64,000 nt of DNA from Certhia americana (GCA_018697195.1 JAGMWU010000036.1:1424919-1488918), one strand, 5' to 3'; positions 1-11,905 are shown, numbered from the stretch's first letter. Notes: generated from the letters alone by a model not told the origin. A program made the numbers and translations.

Positions 1-243
1 AGGAAAAGCCTAAAGCTGCACAAAGGAAGGCTTGGATCAGATATTAGGAAACAAATTTTCAGAGGAAGGGTTGTAAAATATTGGCAAAGATTGCCCAAGG
101 AAGTGGTGGAGTCACCATCCCAGGAGGTGTTCAAAAAATGTGATAGGGGGCACTTGGGGACATGGGTTAGTGGTAGACATGACAGCTGGGTTAATGGTTG
201 GACTCCATGATCTTGGATGGCTTTTCCAACCTTAGTGAATCCA
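1..243 (+). repeat. CR1 LINE 3'-end fragment in the LACTBL1 intron
   Basis: The sequence reads like the 3' untranslated end of an avian CR1 element: a 'rewritten' version of the same block (a TTAGGAAAC-like start, 'GGTGGAGTCACCATCCC', 'TTGGACTCCATGATCTTGG', 'CTTTTCCAACC') recurs at about 5400-5620, 21020-21240 and 28680-28890. It is cut by the left window edge. It lies in the intron before the first visible LACTBL1 exon. The subfamily cannot be named by eye. Confidence 0.8.
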
Positions 244-1054
244 TAATTAAGGCATGGTCACTGAGCACACAATTATGAATCGTTTTCCTGTCAGAAACAT
301 ACATTTCCCAATTTCCTCTCAAACCTCCACATCAAATCAAGTTGCAAATGGCAGCAAGGATTCAATTCCAAAAGTTATCCAAGTTCTGGCCAAGGCAAGC
401 CATAGATCCTGTGCAGAGGAGCTGGTGATTGAAAAAGTACTGACAAAAAAATTTCAGGGAATCCATGTACAGTGAGGAATAAAAAGTGAAAAGAAATTGA
501 TATTTTCTACATTGGGAAACCCTAAATACTTAAAAGTGGAAAGAACATTGTTTTTTTCAGAAACCCTGAATAAATACTGCTAAAGATGAGGGAGAAGATA
601 AAAATACCTTAGGCCAAGCCTGGAGTTGTTCAGAGAAGTTTAGACCCTCTGTGGTGAAGTGTAAAGAATGAAATCCTGTTAAAAGGGGTTGTTACACGTT
701 TGTAGTGAAGGGAATGCAGTCATGTGGAAATACAAGGATTTCCCAACACCCCATCTGCCCCTGTCTTCCAAACCACACATGGTGGATCCAGGATGATTTC
801 CATCATTCATCTAGGCATTTTCACTGAGATGCAGCAGCCCAGAGTTAATGTTAGGGTAGGACCTGGGTAACCCAGAGTCAGGAGTCCATGACTTGCTGTC
901 GTGTCCTGCAGCTCGGCAGGAGCAGACCCTTGCTGTGTTTCCAGAGCTCTCAGGTCCACCACTGGAGCTTCCATTTTGCCACTGAACCTTGCCTTTGTTC
1001 TCTCTTCACCAGAGCCATCATTTCCATGATTTCTCTCTCTTTCCCATGGCACAG
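244..1054 (+). other. Intron of LACTBL1, no other feature seen
   Basis: This is non-coding sequence upstream of the exon at 1055. It ends in a pyrimidine-rich run and a CACAG acceptor at 1050-1054. The short open frames here have no recognisable motifs. I see no second exon. Confidence 0.6.
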
Positions 1055-1160
1055 GTCTGCCCAGGAGGCTGCGATCCACCAGCCTGCTCTGGAAGGGCAA
1101 CACACAGGAAGCCCTGGCACTGCTCAAAGATGACATCCTGGTGGCCGACCCAGGAACCAG
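1055..1160 (+). CDS. LACTBL1: LACTBL1, penultimate coding exon (106 bp)
   Basis: This internal exon encodes 34 complete codons plus split codons at both ends, beginning LPRRLRSTSLLWKGN and ending VADPGT. It is bounded by a pyrimidine-rich tract and CACAG acceptor (1050-1054) and a GTCAGA donor (1161). The last two bases (AG) join the first base of the next exon to make an Arg codon, and the frame then runs without interruption to the stop at 3968-3970. The joined product resembles serine beta-lactamase-like proteins of the LACTB/class C family, which in vertebrates are membrane-associated or secreted penicillin-binding-protein relatives of poorly known substrate. The exon carries a helical stretch but no catalytic motif. 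The exon with the nucleophilic Ser (SxxK) must be upstream, outside the window. The symbol is assigned from protein resemblance and exon structure, not from a database search. Confidence 0.82.
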
Positions 1161-2991
1161 GTCAGATACATTCATTTAGGAGATTTGGGTCTGGATGTGT
1201 TCTCCACCCTCAGCCCCATCCCCAGCCTCCATGGTCAGTGGATAAAATGCAGCCATTCCCAAAGAGACCTTGAGCCATCCCCACACACCTTTCAGAGGCT
1301 GGAAAAAAAGACTGATGGAGGTGTCAGGGTTGGGTTTAATTTTAAGCCCCAGATGAGCCAAATTAAACTATACTTCACTTAATGAGTCTTAAATTACGCA
1401 CGTTTTCAAAAGTGGAAAGGCACTTTAAACAGTTTAAATCATCACAGATTTTAGGTAAAATCATGTCTGTGGCTAGTTGTGTGTCTCTAAATTATCTAAA
1501 AGATCAATGAATGTTTGTTTCAATTCCTGTAGCCTGTTAAAAGTCTGTTACTTGGGTTACAAACACTCAAAAATATCATGGAATCATAGAATTCCAGACT
1601 GATTTTGGATAAAGATCATCTTTTTTTTACCTCTCTGCCATGAGCAGAAACACTTTCCAATATCCCAGGTTGCTGCAAACCCTGTCCAACCCAGCCTTGG
1701 ACACTTCCCCAGTCTTCAACAGGATCCAGAGGACAGCAGATAAGGGAAAGGATTCGAACTAACTGGGAAGAAACTTTCTAAGACTGCAAAATTGTTTGGT
1801 TATTAATTACAAATCTCTGAAATAATTTGCCCAGGATGGCCGAGGATCTACCAGTCACTTGTGTTAGCTCTGCCCCACATCATGTAGGAGGGCTACAACA
1901 CATATTCCTTAACGGATTTTAGGATATCAATACCATAATTTTCTTTGGTATTTTTATATCTTTATTGTAACTTATCTCTATTGGTATCTTCATTTTATGA
2001 CCCCCATGAAGATAAATAAGGGCACCCCTCATAGTATCTCAACCCCTCATTAATTGGTATGTTGATAGCTTTCACTCTCTCTCCTTATTCCTGGTTATGC
2101 TTCCCAGCTAAGAGATTATTTTTCCCAAAGGAAGTTCCCATTCACTGATATAGATGTTTTCACACGCTTTTCTATGTTGAAATTCAGCTCCATTTCAGAT
2201 ACAAGGTTTTACATACAGAACGTGCTTATTCTTAGAGTAAGAATATATATATCCTCACCATGCTTTTATTCAACTAAATGGGCTGGAAAAGGTTGAAGTG
2301 GTACCAAATTTATGATCTAAATAGGTCTCAATGAGATGTGTGGCTTCACACAATTAAAAAAACCAACAGGGTTGAAAATATAATGAATTTGGAAAATGTA
2401 TTTTAAAAAAATGCCCCTTCATGTCTTCATGCCATTAAACTTCATTCAAGTGTGAAGACTTCAATCACTTCATGGTTATTAAAGACTGGAGTACTCAGGT
2501 TTCTTTAATGACTCCACATTGCTGGATGCTGCTTTGTGGGCTTTTAAGTGCTCTTTAAGTGCTTTCACCATCTTAAGGTAGCTTAGGTATCTAAGTGATT
2601 ATCCCATGGCAAATCCCCAAAGAGATTTACCTGGGATTTTGAGACCTTTAAGGTGAGCACCTGGAACTCTTCACACTGCTCTTAAAAAAAATGGATGGTG
2701 AACAAGTATAAACAGCAAGTGGGGTTATGCAAATATAGAGGGGTCATTTCTTTTCCATCGTCAGCTCTCTCTGTACATCAGGGTTAAACAGCTCTGCTGA
2801 TGTTCCCGTAAAACATTTCTCTTTCTTGATTTAACAACAAATCATGGCAACAACATGCAGCTTTTCTCTGTCTCCCCTTCATCTGTCATTCCATAAAATG
2901 AGAATTTTTCCCTAAAGAAGAGAGACCCAGACATTGATTTTGCATATCACCAGTGAACATCTGATCCCTATATATTCCTATTCCTTCCCAG
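1161..2991 (+). other. Last intron of LACTBL1
   Basis: The intron has a GT donor at 1161-1162 and an AG acceptor at 2990-2991 (TTCCTTCCCAG). It holds a degenerate minus-strand CR1 fragment near 1575-1740 and otherwise AT-rich unique sequence. I see no coding exon in it. Confidence 0.75.
1575..1740 (-). repeat. CR1 fragment (antisense, degenerate)
   Basis: The block starts 'ATCATGGAATCATAGAATT' and contains 'CAGGTTGCTGCAAACC', 'CTGTCCAACCCAGCCTTGG' and 'ACACTTCC'. This is the reverse complement of the CR1 3' region seen many times in the window. A T-run interrupts it. Confidence 0.7.
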
Positions 2992-3970
2992 ATGCCACTA
3001 CAGCAACCTGGCCTTCTCCCTGATGGCCCACGTGCTGGCTGACCACGCAGCTGATGGGCAGTACCAGCGCTGGATCTCGGAGAACATCCTGGACCGCCTG
3101 GGCATGGAGGACACCGGCTTCGACATCACAGCGCCCATCCGCTCCCAGATGGCCGTGGGCTTCTACGGCAGCCAGCAGCCAGCCCCTCTCTACGACCTGG
3201 GCTGGTACCGACCCTCTGGCCAGATGTACTCCACAGCTGCAGACCTGGCCAAGCTGGCCATGGTCTTCTTGGGCACTTACCACCGCCGGCTGCTGGAGCC
3301 CGACACGGTGAAGACAATGCTGACACCCCTGTTCAAGTGCTCCCTTGAATACTTCGCCAACAAGACAGGCACTCCCTGGGAAATTAATGAGCAGTTGGGA
3401 TATGATGTCATCAGGAAGGATGGGGACCTTGATGGTTACTCAGCAACCTTCTCTCTCATCCCCAAGCTCCGCCTGAGCTTCATCGTGCTGATGGCAGGGC
3501 CCAGACCTCAGGGTGGGGACATTGTGACTCAGACATACGAATATCTCATCCCTGCCATGGAGACAGCGTTCAGAGAGGCCGACAAAAGCTTAGTTCCTCC
3601 TCCAAACCCAATCCCTTATGTTGGTTACTACACCTATTCCAACCTGACTTTCTATGAGATCAAAGTTGGAATTGGTGGGGTGCTGGTCATGCAGCAGTTT
3701 GGACCTCACGTGGAAGAGCTGATTCCTGAAAAGTACCGGACAATCAAGCTCCACCACCTGGAAGACCGTGTTTTCCAAGTCGTTTTTGACAAGGAGTTCC
3801 CATGTGTTCTGCACCTGGGCTCTGCCTCCATCTCACTGGAGACACAGAATGGGCAGCTCTTTAACTTCTACCCCTTTGACCGCAAGGGTTTGTCCCCTGG
3901 ATTTGACGCCCCGGGGCTCAACACCTACAATGTGGTGCGTGTCCTGCACAAGCCCGTGTTCTACAGCTAA
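2992..3970 (+). CDS. LACTBL1: LACTBL1, terminal coding exon (325 residues plus stop)
   Basis: This large last exon completes a beta-lactamase-like protein. After the split Arg codon it reads CHYSNLAFSLM, so a Y-x-N motif (YSN, 2999-3007) sits three codons into the exon; in class C beta-lactamases and penicillin-binding proteins this motif supplies the catalytic Tyr. A later KDG (3416-3424), followed by a Gly-rich turn and a hydrophobic strand, fits the position of the third KTG/HxG box. The residue at the middle of that box varies in the family, so activity cannot be judged. The C-terminal 130 residues form the beta-rich tail typical of LACTB-like proteins. There is no signal peptide or nucleophile Ser here; both would be in upstream exons. 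The ATG at 3023 is an internal Met, not a start: the frame is open and conserved upstream of it to the splice site. Codon use is GC-rich compared with the AT-rich flanks, as for an expressed host gene. The stop is TAA at 3968-3970. Confidence 0.9.
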
Positions 3971-4899
3971 ACATTCCCTGCTCTTCCCTCCACTCTTAGG
4001 AGCTGGCTCCGAATCTGTGTCTTACCAGACTCTCCTGCCTGTGTGGTGTTGTGGATGCCATTCAAAAGGGAAGGATGGAGGCAAATGACTCTTTTGCCAA
4101 ACAAATCTTTCCCACTTTGAAGATGACTAATGACTTGTTATTGGCCCCCAGCAGTGCACAATAGGCCAGCTGGCACCTGGACACACCTGCATGAAAAAGA
4201 AGTGAGAATGTGCTGGACGGATGTGTTTGGATGCCATAGAAAAAAGTTGAGCACTGCAGTGTCCACTCTTATATTGTCTTTTTGATGACCACTGTGGTGA
4301 TCAACTGCTTTCATCAAAGGGCTGAGAATTCCCTGGCTCTCTCAGAAAATGTCTCTTCATCAGTCCAAGGATTTTTCCAGGGCTTTTCAAGAGCCTGTCT
4401 ATCACAAAAAAGATCCCTTACCTGGGTTTGCCAAAAGCATTATATGTTAAAAAATGGCACCAGTCTGACACCAGGCCCTGCTTGGGATTCCTGGGATTTG
4501 AGGGTCTGTTTCTTTCCTGGATCATAAACTTTGAAAAGTGTAGAGCAATGTGTTTCTGTCTTGGCTCCTTGGCTGGTCCAAAGGATGTTGGAGCAGTGTA
4601 GAAGCTGAAGCTCACTTCTGAGTGCAGGGGCACAGGCACATAAGGTGGGATGTTCCAGCTGGACTCAGCTCTGTGACAGTCTCAGTACCCAGAAAAGTGT
4701 GTGAGCATGGTGTGGAAATTCAGGAATGCATGGAAACCTTCCTGCATATTTTGGGCAGGATGTCTGGATGCACATGTACCCACTGTGTTTCTGCAGCTGG
4801 GAGTGAAGATGTTGAGGGAAAGTGCATCAGCCTGGGGAGCACCACCTTGGGGACAGTGCCCCTGCACCTACAGAGCCACTGGTGTGCTTTGTTATCCCT
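3971..4899 (+). other. 3' UTR / downstream flank of LACTBL1
   Basis: This is non-coding sequence after the stop. I found no AATAAA within it; the first AATAAA downstream is at 5771-5776, beyond a CR1 copy. The 3' end of the transcript therefore cannot be placed; a variant signal or the distal one is possible. Several 60-180 codon frames on both strands show no motif and overlap one another, so I treat them as chance. Confidence 0.4.
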
Positions 4900-5626
4900 T
4901 CCTGTGCCCAAACCATGCCAAGGCAGGCAGGACAGGGCATATGGGTCACACCAACCCCAGGCAGTGCTCCCAGGTGTGGGGCAGAGTGACTGCACACCTG
5001 CCCAGGAGGAAAAGACCCTGGAAATGCTGGTGATAGTGGCTGAACATGAGCACAGGTTTGTCCAGGTGGCCAAGAAAGCCAATAGCAACTGGCCTGTCCC
5101 AACCTTGGTGTGACCACAGGACCAGGGCAGTGATTGTCCCCCTGTGCTGGGCACTGGTGAAGCCCCACCTTGAATCCTTGGGTCAGTTCTGGGTTCTTCA
5201 TGACACAAAGACATTGAGGGGCTGGAATGTGTCTAGAGAAGGGAATGGAGCTGGGAAAGGGGCTCAGCCTGGAGAAAAGGAATCTCAGGGGGACCTTCTG
5301 GCTCTGCACAACTCCCTGACAGGAGGAAGCGGACAGGTGAGGGTAAGGCTCTGCTCCCAGGGAACAGGGACATGACAAGAGGAGACAGCCTCAAGTTGCA
5401 CCAAGGGAAGTTTAGATTGAATATTGGGAAATTTTTTTCTCAGAAAGGGTGTTCAGGCATTGGAATGGGGCAGTGGCAGAGCCACCATCTCTGGAGGTGT
5501 TCAAAAGATGTGTGAATGTGGCACCTGAGGTCAGGTTGAGTGGTGGCCCTGGCACTGCTGGAGGGACAGTTGGGCTTGATGACCTTGAAGATCTGTTCCA
5601 ACCTCAGTAAATCAATGATTCTGTGC
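4900..5626 (+). repeat. CR1 LINE 3' portion, about 0.7 kb
   Basis: This is one of the longer CR1 copies. It includes the 3' end of the reverse-transcriptase ORF region (degenerate; 'GGTGGCCAAGAAAGCCAATA' type text near 5067) followed by the 3' UTR ('GGGAAAGGGGCTCAGCCTGG', 'ATGACCTTGAAGATCTG', 'TTCCAACCTCAG'). The start is approximate. Frames of up to 183 codons on the minus strand across it are antisense artefacts. Confidence 0.75.
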
Positions 5627-8600
5627 TGTCAATGCCCAATACAGCCTCACTGTGACAGGGACAGTGTCAGACAAGAGGGCAGACAAGACCATCACAACTG
5701 CACAATCCTGGCTCCTCAATTCCTCTTAAAAATTAGGGGATATTGCGGTTTCAGCCCTGTGTGGAGCTGAAATAAAAGCAACCAGAGGGGCAGGGCAGGA
5801 TAGTTCTGACCTTAAAGTGAATATCCAAACTGCAGGACATGGCAGAGGCTGCACAGCATGGAAATTCAGAGGGAATTGTAATAAGGGCACTGCACAAGGG
5901 CTTATAGAACCTTGCACAATCAAAGACCCAAGGTCATGTTCTGGTATGAGGTGTGTCCTCTTGCAGAGCAATATCCTGCTGCTGGTGGCCCAGAGACTCT
6001 TGGATGTGGACATGTCTCAGAAACGATGAGAAAAAAACCCTCTCTTTTCCCTTCTCTCTGGTTCTCTCTGTGTTTTAACCCTGTGGGCTGTTCTTCAGTT
6101 TCAGTTTTGAATTGAGAGACCATCACTGAAGGCCCAGAAATTCCCTTCCTTTTCTCAGATAATTTCAGTTCCCTGATCAACACATGGAACCATGCAAACC
6201 TTGCCTTACAGAGCTGCTGATGTGTTGGTTTCCTCTGGAATTCTGATCACATCCCATACCTTGTACAATGCCATATGTTGAAGTATTTAGTCTGGGCTAT
6301 AGCAACAGCAATAAAACCTGTGGAAATGCCACTGGCCTGTGTGGTCATGCCCAGAGGCAGGTACATTTGGTGCTGATTTCCTGAGGATAATATCACTGCC
6401 ATGACACTCCTGACATAGACAAGCCCATGGGATGGGTTGTCTGATTGCAAGATCCTGGAGTGGTCTCATTCTGGTTCTTTTGAGTGAGGGCTATAAGTCA
6501 CTGTGAGGGCTGTTCTTCTTGCTTTTAAACAAAAGACATGACTGTTTACCCTTTAAAAGCTTCCAAGAAAAATTAGTACTTATATTTCATGTCAGTCACT
6601 GTCCAGGAGAAAACACCACACTGGAAACCTCTGTTGGAAAAACAAAGCTTGACAGAGATGGGGCAACTGAGAGGTGTTTTAAAAGATTTTATTCCATTAT
6701 CAATCTTTCAGAAGGATGAGACAAAAGATGTAAAATTCAATACCATTCTATCAGAAGCCAGTCTATTTCATGGTTTCAATACCTTGTAGAAGTTTTTCAG
6801 CCTATTAGTTTTTGCCACACTGCTAATGTTGCTGCTAATTCTTCTACTAATACCAATCACCTATTATTTTACCCCACATGGTCTTGCTACAATGCATCTT
6901 TCACAGTTCTAATTCTCAGGAATATCTGGTCTGTTAGCAAGGACATCCTCTGAAACTTGTTTCCAGTTCAATCTCTCTCTCAACAATGTCTTCTCTATTC
7001 CATGGCCTCTCTAAGTCAGCACACCCTACCTCAGAATTTGCATACAGATGCACAGGGCCATGTGAGTTTTCAGACAGGCCCTGAGAACATTCTAAAAATC
7101 CATTTCTCACAAACCTCCATCTATGTGATGGACAGCTGGAGATGTTTTGGTTTTTCATCAGAAACGCAGACACCAAGTTTTTTCTAATGAGTCACCCTCA
7201 CACCTGTTCACCAACATTTGGGGGGCTCTAATTCATTCTTGTTAACAGCAAATTATGTTCTTTGCCACTCCTGAGTCAAATCCATTTCCTGAGCTACAGC
7301 AAAGCTTATCTCACCAAAGCTTGGCTCACCCTGGGAAGGTGAACAAGAGCTCAGCGTGGGCTGGAGAACCCCAACCTTGAGAGATCTGTACAGAGAATCT
7401 GGGAGAGGCTGTGCACACCAGACAGAGCAAGGTGGAGTTCTGGGGTGGTCCAGTCAGTCATGGAGAGCAGCCAGAGTCACAATCCTGAGTTCAAACTTCT
7501 TTTTGTCACTTTGTGCCAAAGCAGCATCCTGAGAAGAGCAGAATCAGCTCTGTCACTGGGGAAGGGGGGTGGTGGAGGGGTGGTGGTAACCTGACTCAAT
7601 TAGCAGGTGTTTTACACCAGCTTTAACAGCTCTTCGTGAATTTGCCTTTTTTTTTTACTTGAACTTTTACAGAATCTAAGTTACCACTATGAATAATGTT
7701 TAAGCTTTTGTGTACGCTTGTTGCTGAATTTAAAAATATCCCACTGTTATTTCACTCATGTCAGAGACTGCTTTCACAATCCGTACAACAAACATGCAAA
7801 ATCTGCCCATCTGCTCGCTTTCCACTGAATCTGAGCTTTAAAAAGTGACTCAATGTGTCTGCAACAGCCTATAGAAACTCAGTGCTTAAAAATGTTTTTA
7901 GAATTACTCATCAGGGAACCAAACAAATAGAAAATGCTTCATTAACATTCCCAGCATCAAAAACAGACAAGAATGAAACTTACTTTATTGGTTTAAGAGA
8001 CGAAATTCTACCCTAAGGAGTACTAATGAAACCACATAATATTGTAATAGTGTCCCTTAAACTGTAGTTACTATACAAGTTAAAAGACTCTGGACCTCTA
8101 AGAATGAGGATAATTTGGCAAAATATAAACACCTACATCTCAGAACTTTGAGCCCTTTGAACTCCTTTCTCAGTGAGTTTTAATGACTCCAGTCAGTGGA
8201 GTGGATTCATCTCACATCAAAGGGCATAATTGGAATAAATTGGTGAATCTCACTCTACAAATACCCAGCCCCCAGCTGGCTGGGATGGACCCAGGCCCTG
8301 ATTTCACAAGCATCTCTTCAGTTGGAAGAGAAACACTTCCAGAATCTGCTCTCAGGTAAGGACAAGTTCTCAACTTGCTCATCGCCATCCCCCTGAAGAC
8401 ATGAGATTCACAGATTAACAGCTCAAAACAAAAAAAAAGGTGGTGCTTGTTGTGGTCCCATTCTAACATGATATCAGTTATGACAACTTCTTGTCCTTTG
8501 GAAGGACTCTGCCTTCAGGAGGATCAGCTCAGGTGAGGATCACACTGATATCTGATATGCATAAAGGGATGGCTGTGCTCCCATTGCAGCTATACCTCAT

Positions 8601-9424
8601 TAATGAGGACTTTGCTCCCATTCTCTTTTGCAGTTGTGTCCCATTTATCCCCAGCTCCCACTGCTCCAAGCTCCCTGTCTCTGGTCTCTACAGCCCATGG
8701 AGCCCTCATCTTTCATCCCTTTCCTCTCAGAGCCTGAAGGGGGACATATCCCCCAAATTCACACTATCCACTCACTGTCCTGAAAAGTGCTTTTTCCTCA
8801 AGATGCTGTGCTTTGGCACACCCACCCCAGCCACTCAGAGCTAATAAGCAAATATTGTTTTAACAGTCCAGGTAGAATTATTGCACAGACAGAGCTGAAA
8901 TATAGCTATATTACAGTCTCCAGCACTAGCCAAGTTGACAAAAAATTATGAAAAACAATAAAAATAAATTGATGTTTCATGCCCAGAAACACTCAAAAGA
9001 CATAAAAACAGAAAGAAGAAAAAATCCCTTTCCTCCCCTGGGCAGGATCCAAGGCCATTTTGCAGATACAAACAGGAATTGCAGGAATACGGCATAGTTG
9101 AAGTATAGTTACGAGCTCTCACTGAGATGGTGTGTACAACCTGTAATTAAGGGTCTCATTTTTTACCATGGGCACTTGGGAGTCTCCCAGACCTCCCCAT
9201 TGCATACACAAAGGTTCCTGACTTTATGGCATTTGGAGAGCTCTGGGCATTCACCCCAAGCCAAGGCACAAAGATTATCAAAAGACAGAACACTTACACA
9301 TCAGGACAGTCCTGCTGCTCCTCCAAATTTCTTGGAAGGAATTTGGGTGGACCATGCAAGTCTGAAGTGGCCTGTGCCATGCAGCCTCTCAGAGGAATGT
9401 CACACAGTCCTTCTCAGTGCCGTG
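5627..9424. other. Intergenic, no gene recognised
   Basis: This is AT-rich non-coding sequence. It contains an AATAAA at 5771 (possible distal polyadenylation site for LACTBL1), short homopolymer runs near 7650, and no frame above about 120 codons. The longest (8491-8844, plus) has no domain signature. Confidence 0.5.
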
Positions 9425-9510
9425 GTCTGGGTGACAAGGTGGTGTTAGGCCATAGATTGGACTCAATGATCTCAAAGGTCTTTTCCAACCTAATTGATTC
9501 TGTGATCCTG
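9425..9510 (+). repeat. CR1 3'-terminal fragment
   Basis: The short tail reads 'GGTGTTAGGCCATAGATTGG', 'CTCAATGATCTCAAAGG', 'TCTTTTCCAACC' and 'GATTCTGTGATCC'. These are the last 80-90 bases of CR1, as in the other copies. Only the extreme 3' end is retained, as expected for 5'-truncated LINE insertions. Confidence 0.75.
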
Positions 9511-10214
9511 GGATCCTTGTAGTGTCTGTCTCTCACAATTTCTTCACTTATCCCTCATTCCCTCTCTGTTCTCAGCCCAGGTGTTGCACAGTACCAGAGC
9601 ACAGAGTGAGTATCTTCTCCACCTCCTTCCCACCCATGGTCTGGCTGTAACTGCTCCAGGCAGGAGCTGAGCCTCCCCTGGCAACCATTCCCAATTCAAA
9701 CACAATTATCAGGATTGTGGGTTGGTGCCAGCTCTGCCTAGCAGCATCTCCTGTTTAGTCCCAGTTTATTCCTCCAAGGAGTGATATTTCTGCTAGGGAT
9801 GGGCAGGCACATTTCATTTAATTTCAGCTCCACCTGAGCACCATGGGTGAGATGTGAGAGCATCCTGCTGGCAAAAGGTTGTGGAAAAAATGGGAAGAGA
9901 GGTGTCAGCAGGAGGACGGAATGAGCACAAGGGGGAACCGAATATAAAAATGGCCAGCCACAATTTCCAATAACTTTCAGCTAATTATCGGATATACTGA
10001 TGAAGATGTAAGAAAAGCAGTTGGTTAAATCTAACATCTGAAAGATGGGAGCAAAGTGCTCCCAAAGAGGCAATTGTAAAATATTGTGCCCTGCAGTCCC
10101 CAAACTGTGGGAGAAATGAGCTCAGTTGAGAAGAGCAGGTCAATTCCAGGTGACAAATAGGATATTTCCCACAGCTTGTGGGAGAAAGCTGTGAATGCCA
10201 CAACTCCTTCTGGG
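9511..10214. other. Intergenic, nothing recognised
   Basis: This is unique-looking non-coding sequence leading up to the LTR that starts at 10215. Confidence 0.45.
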
Positions 10215-10527
10215 TGTCCTGGGTTGATGCTGAGTTGTATCCCCATTCATATGTTTAGCTCAGAAATAAGTTTTGCACCTTTATGACTGGATCTGAGAGT
10301 AAAGGTGGGAGAAGGAGAAGCAGTGGAATGTCTGAAGCGCTTGTTTTCAAAACATAAAGATAAGAGTTTTCATCTTTCCTTCACACACAGCCTGTGTTGT
10401 CTGCAGTGCAGACAGCAAGAGAGAGCTCTCCTTTGTTTTTTATTAGTTTTTGGCTAGCTGAAACAGAGAAGTTCCCCGGACTGTGTTTTTTTCCTTTTTT
10501 TTTGGAACTGTTCAAGCCTGCTCTGGA

Positions 10528-10534
10528 CTATAAC
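10528..10534 (+). promoter_or_regulatory. TATA-like element in solo LTR
   Basis: CTATAAC lies inside the LTR at the place where a TATA box would put transcription start at about 10555-10565. The provirus copy reads CTGAAAAC here, so the box is not conserved between the two. Confidence 0.35.
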
Positions 10535-10752
10535 CCCAGAAGAGCACCAAGAGCTCACACCTGTGGCCCACTATGGCCTGGGCTGGGCCTGGCATTTCCC
10601 AGTGCTGAAGGGACTGACAGCAACTGAGTGAGCTGAGCTGCAACCCATGAAAGAGACTGTCTGAATTTGTCATCTCTTAAGAGAGGTGAGAGCTTTTGTT
10701 GTTTAGTATTAGTATTGTTCATTTATTGTGCTGGGGAGTGCTTTGCCTGTTG

Positions 10753-10758
10753 AATAAA
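10753..10758 (+). terminator. AATAAA polyadenylation signal of solo LTR
   Basis: The AATAAA hexamer is about 130 bp before the LTR end, in the usual place for the R/U5 region. The homologous spot in the provirus 5' LTR (near 46987) reads 'TTAAACAAGC' and lacks the hexamer. Confidence 0.5.
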
Positions 10759-10884
10759 GAATTTTTTCAACTTTTCTCCAAGGAAATATTTTCCTGAACC
10801 AGTTGCAGGAGGGACTGTTTGAATTTGTTTTCTAGAAGGACCCCATTTGGAGGTTTCTTCCCAAATTTGCCCTAAACCAGGACA

Positions 10885-11650
10885 CTTGGGGAACTGGTAA
10901 AACTGGGGTAATCTTCACCATTCCAGTGCCAGTTCTCTTGGCCAGAGTGTTTGGCTGCTGTTGTTTCGGGTTCAGCCCCATCACTCCAAAAAATCTGTTG
11001 ACATTGTGTTTATTGTAAGAGATGAACCTCCTCAAGGACGTCACTCTGGGTCCCCACCTGCCACTCCACCTTGGTGCTCCTTCCTTGTGAGGATGCAGAA
11101 AAGCCTCTGATCACTTAACACCATCCATGTTCCCTGGTGCCTGCCAGGAAATCTGGGACAAACTGGGACATAAAATGTCTCTGGAACAACTCACACACTG
11201 ATGGCTGGCGGGTGGGACACATTGTGGGACACAAGGGAAGAGAATTTGAGGACTGCAAAGTCTACAAAGACTTAACTGGGGGAGGTGGGGAAAAGAGCAA
11301 CCAAGAGGCTTTGGAGAGCAACAAACATGAAAAAAAAAAAAAAGAAATAAGGGAATAAAAGGAGCCTCCAGATTCCCTTTCATTTGTCCAAGCTAGAAGA
11401 TGTCAGTCCTCAGTCTGGCCCTTCCTTGTGCCATCTGATGTTACATAAAGTCCTGTATCTGTTGAGATGTCCTGACTGACTTGTGAGAGTCAGGAGGGGC
11501 TGAACTTCACTGGGATAATGGTCACTGTTGGCCATGACAGTGAATTTAAAAAATGGGAGCTGTCCCCAAAAAAGATGTGCACAGATTTTGGGATGGCTCC
11601 CAGGATGGAAACCTTCCTGGATATTCACAGCCAACACTGACTGATCTAGA
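10885..11650. other. Intergenic with a short A-run
   Basis: No gene is recognised. An A-rich stretch lies near 11330-11345. The sequence following the LTR is unique in this window. Confidence 0.45.
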
Positions 11651-11905
11651 GAACCACATGGAATAGTTTTGGTGGGAAGGGACATTAAAGCCCATCCTGT
11701 CTCATCCCCTGCCATGGGCAGGGACACCTGCCGCTGTCCCAGGTTTCTCCAAACCTTGTCCAACCTGGCCTTGGACACTTCCAGGGATCCACAACCTCTC
11801 TGGGCACCCTGTGCCAGGGCCTCCCCACCCTCACAGCCGGGAATTCCTTCCCAATATCCCACCTAACACTTCCCTCTATCAATGGGAAGCCACTTGCCTT
11901 TGTCC
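11651..11905 (-). repeat. CR1 fragment (antisense)
   Basis: The reverse complement of the CR1 3' region is clear: 'CCCATCCTGTCTCATCCCC', 'GCCATGGGCAGGGACACCTG', 'CAACCTGGCCTTGGACACTT' and 'CCTGTGCCAGGGCCTCCCC'. The antisense frame 11410-11862 comes from this repeat. Confidence 0.85.

Larger units (their letters stand above)
10215..10884 (+). mobile_element. Solo LTR of the ERVL family (670 bp)
   Basis: The block starts TGTCCTGGGTTGATGC and ends AAACCAGGACA, giving inverted termini (TGTCCTGG...CCAGGACA) as in retroviral LTRs. A TATA-like CTATAAC lies at 10528 and AATAAA at 10753-10758. The 5-bp flanks are CTGGG (10210-10214) and CTTGG (10885-10889), one mismatch apart, consistent with a 5-bp target duplication of the ERVL type. 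It aligns over its left half with 52474-52817 and over its right half with 46849-47117, the two partial LTRs of the provirus in this window, so it belongs to the same family. No internal retroviral sequence is present, so it formed by LTR-LTR recombination. Confidence 0.85.

Noticed and set aside
3023..3970. ATG at 3023 as a true start codon
   Set aside because: The frame is open and meaningful upstream to the splice acceptor at 2991 and joins the exon at 1055-1160, so this Met is internal.
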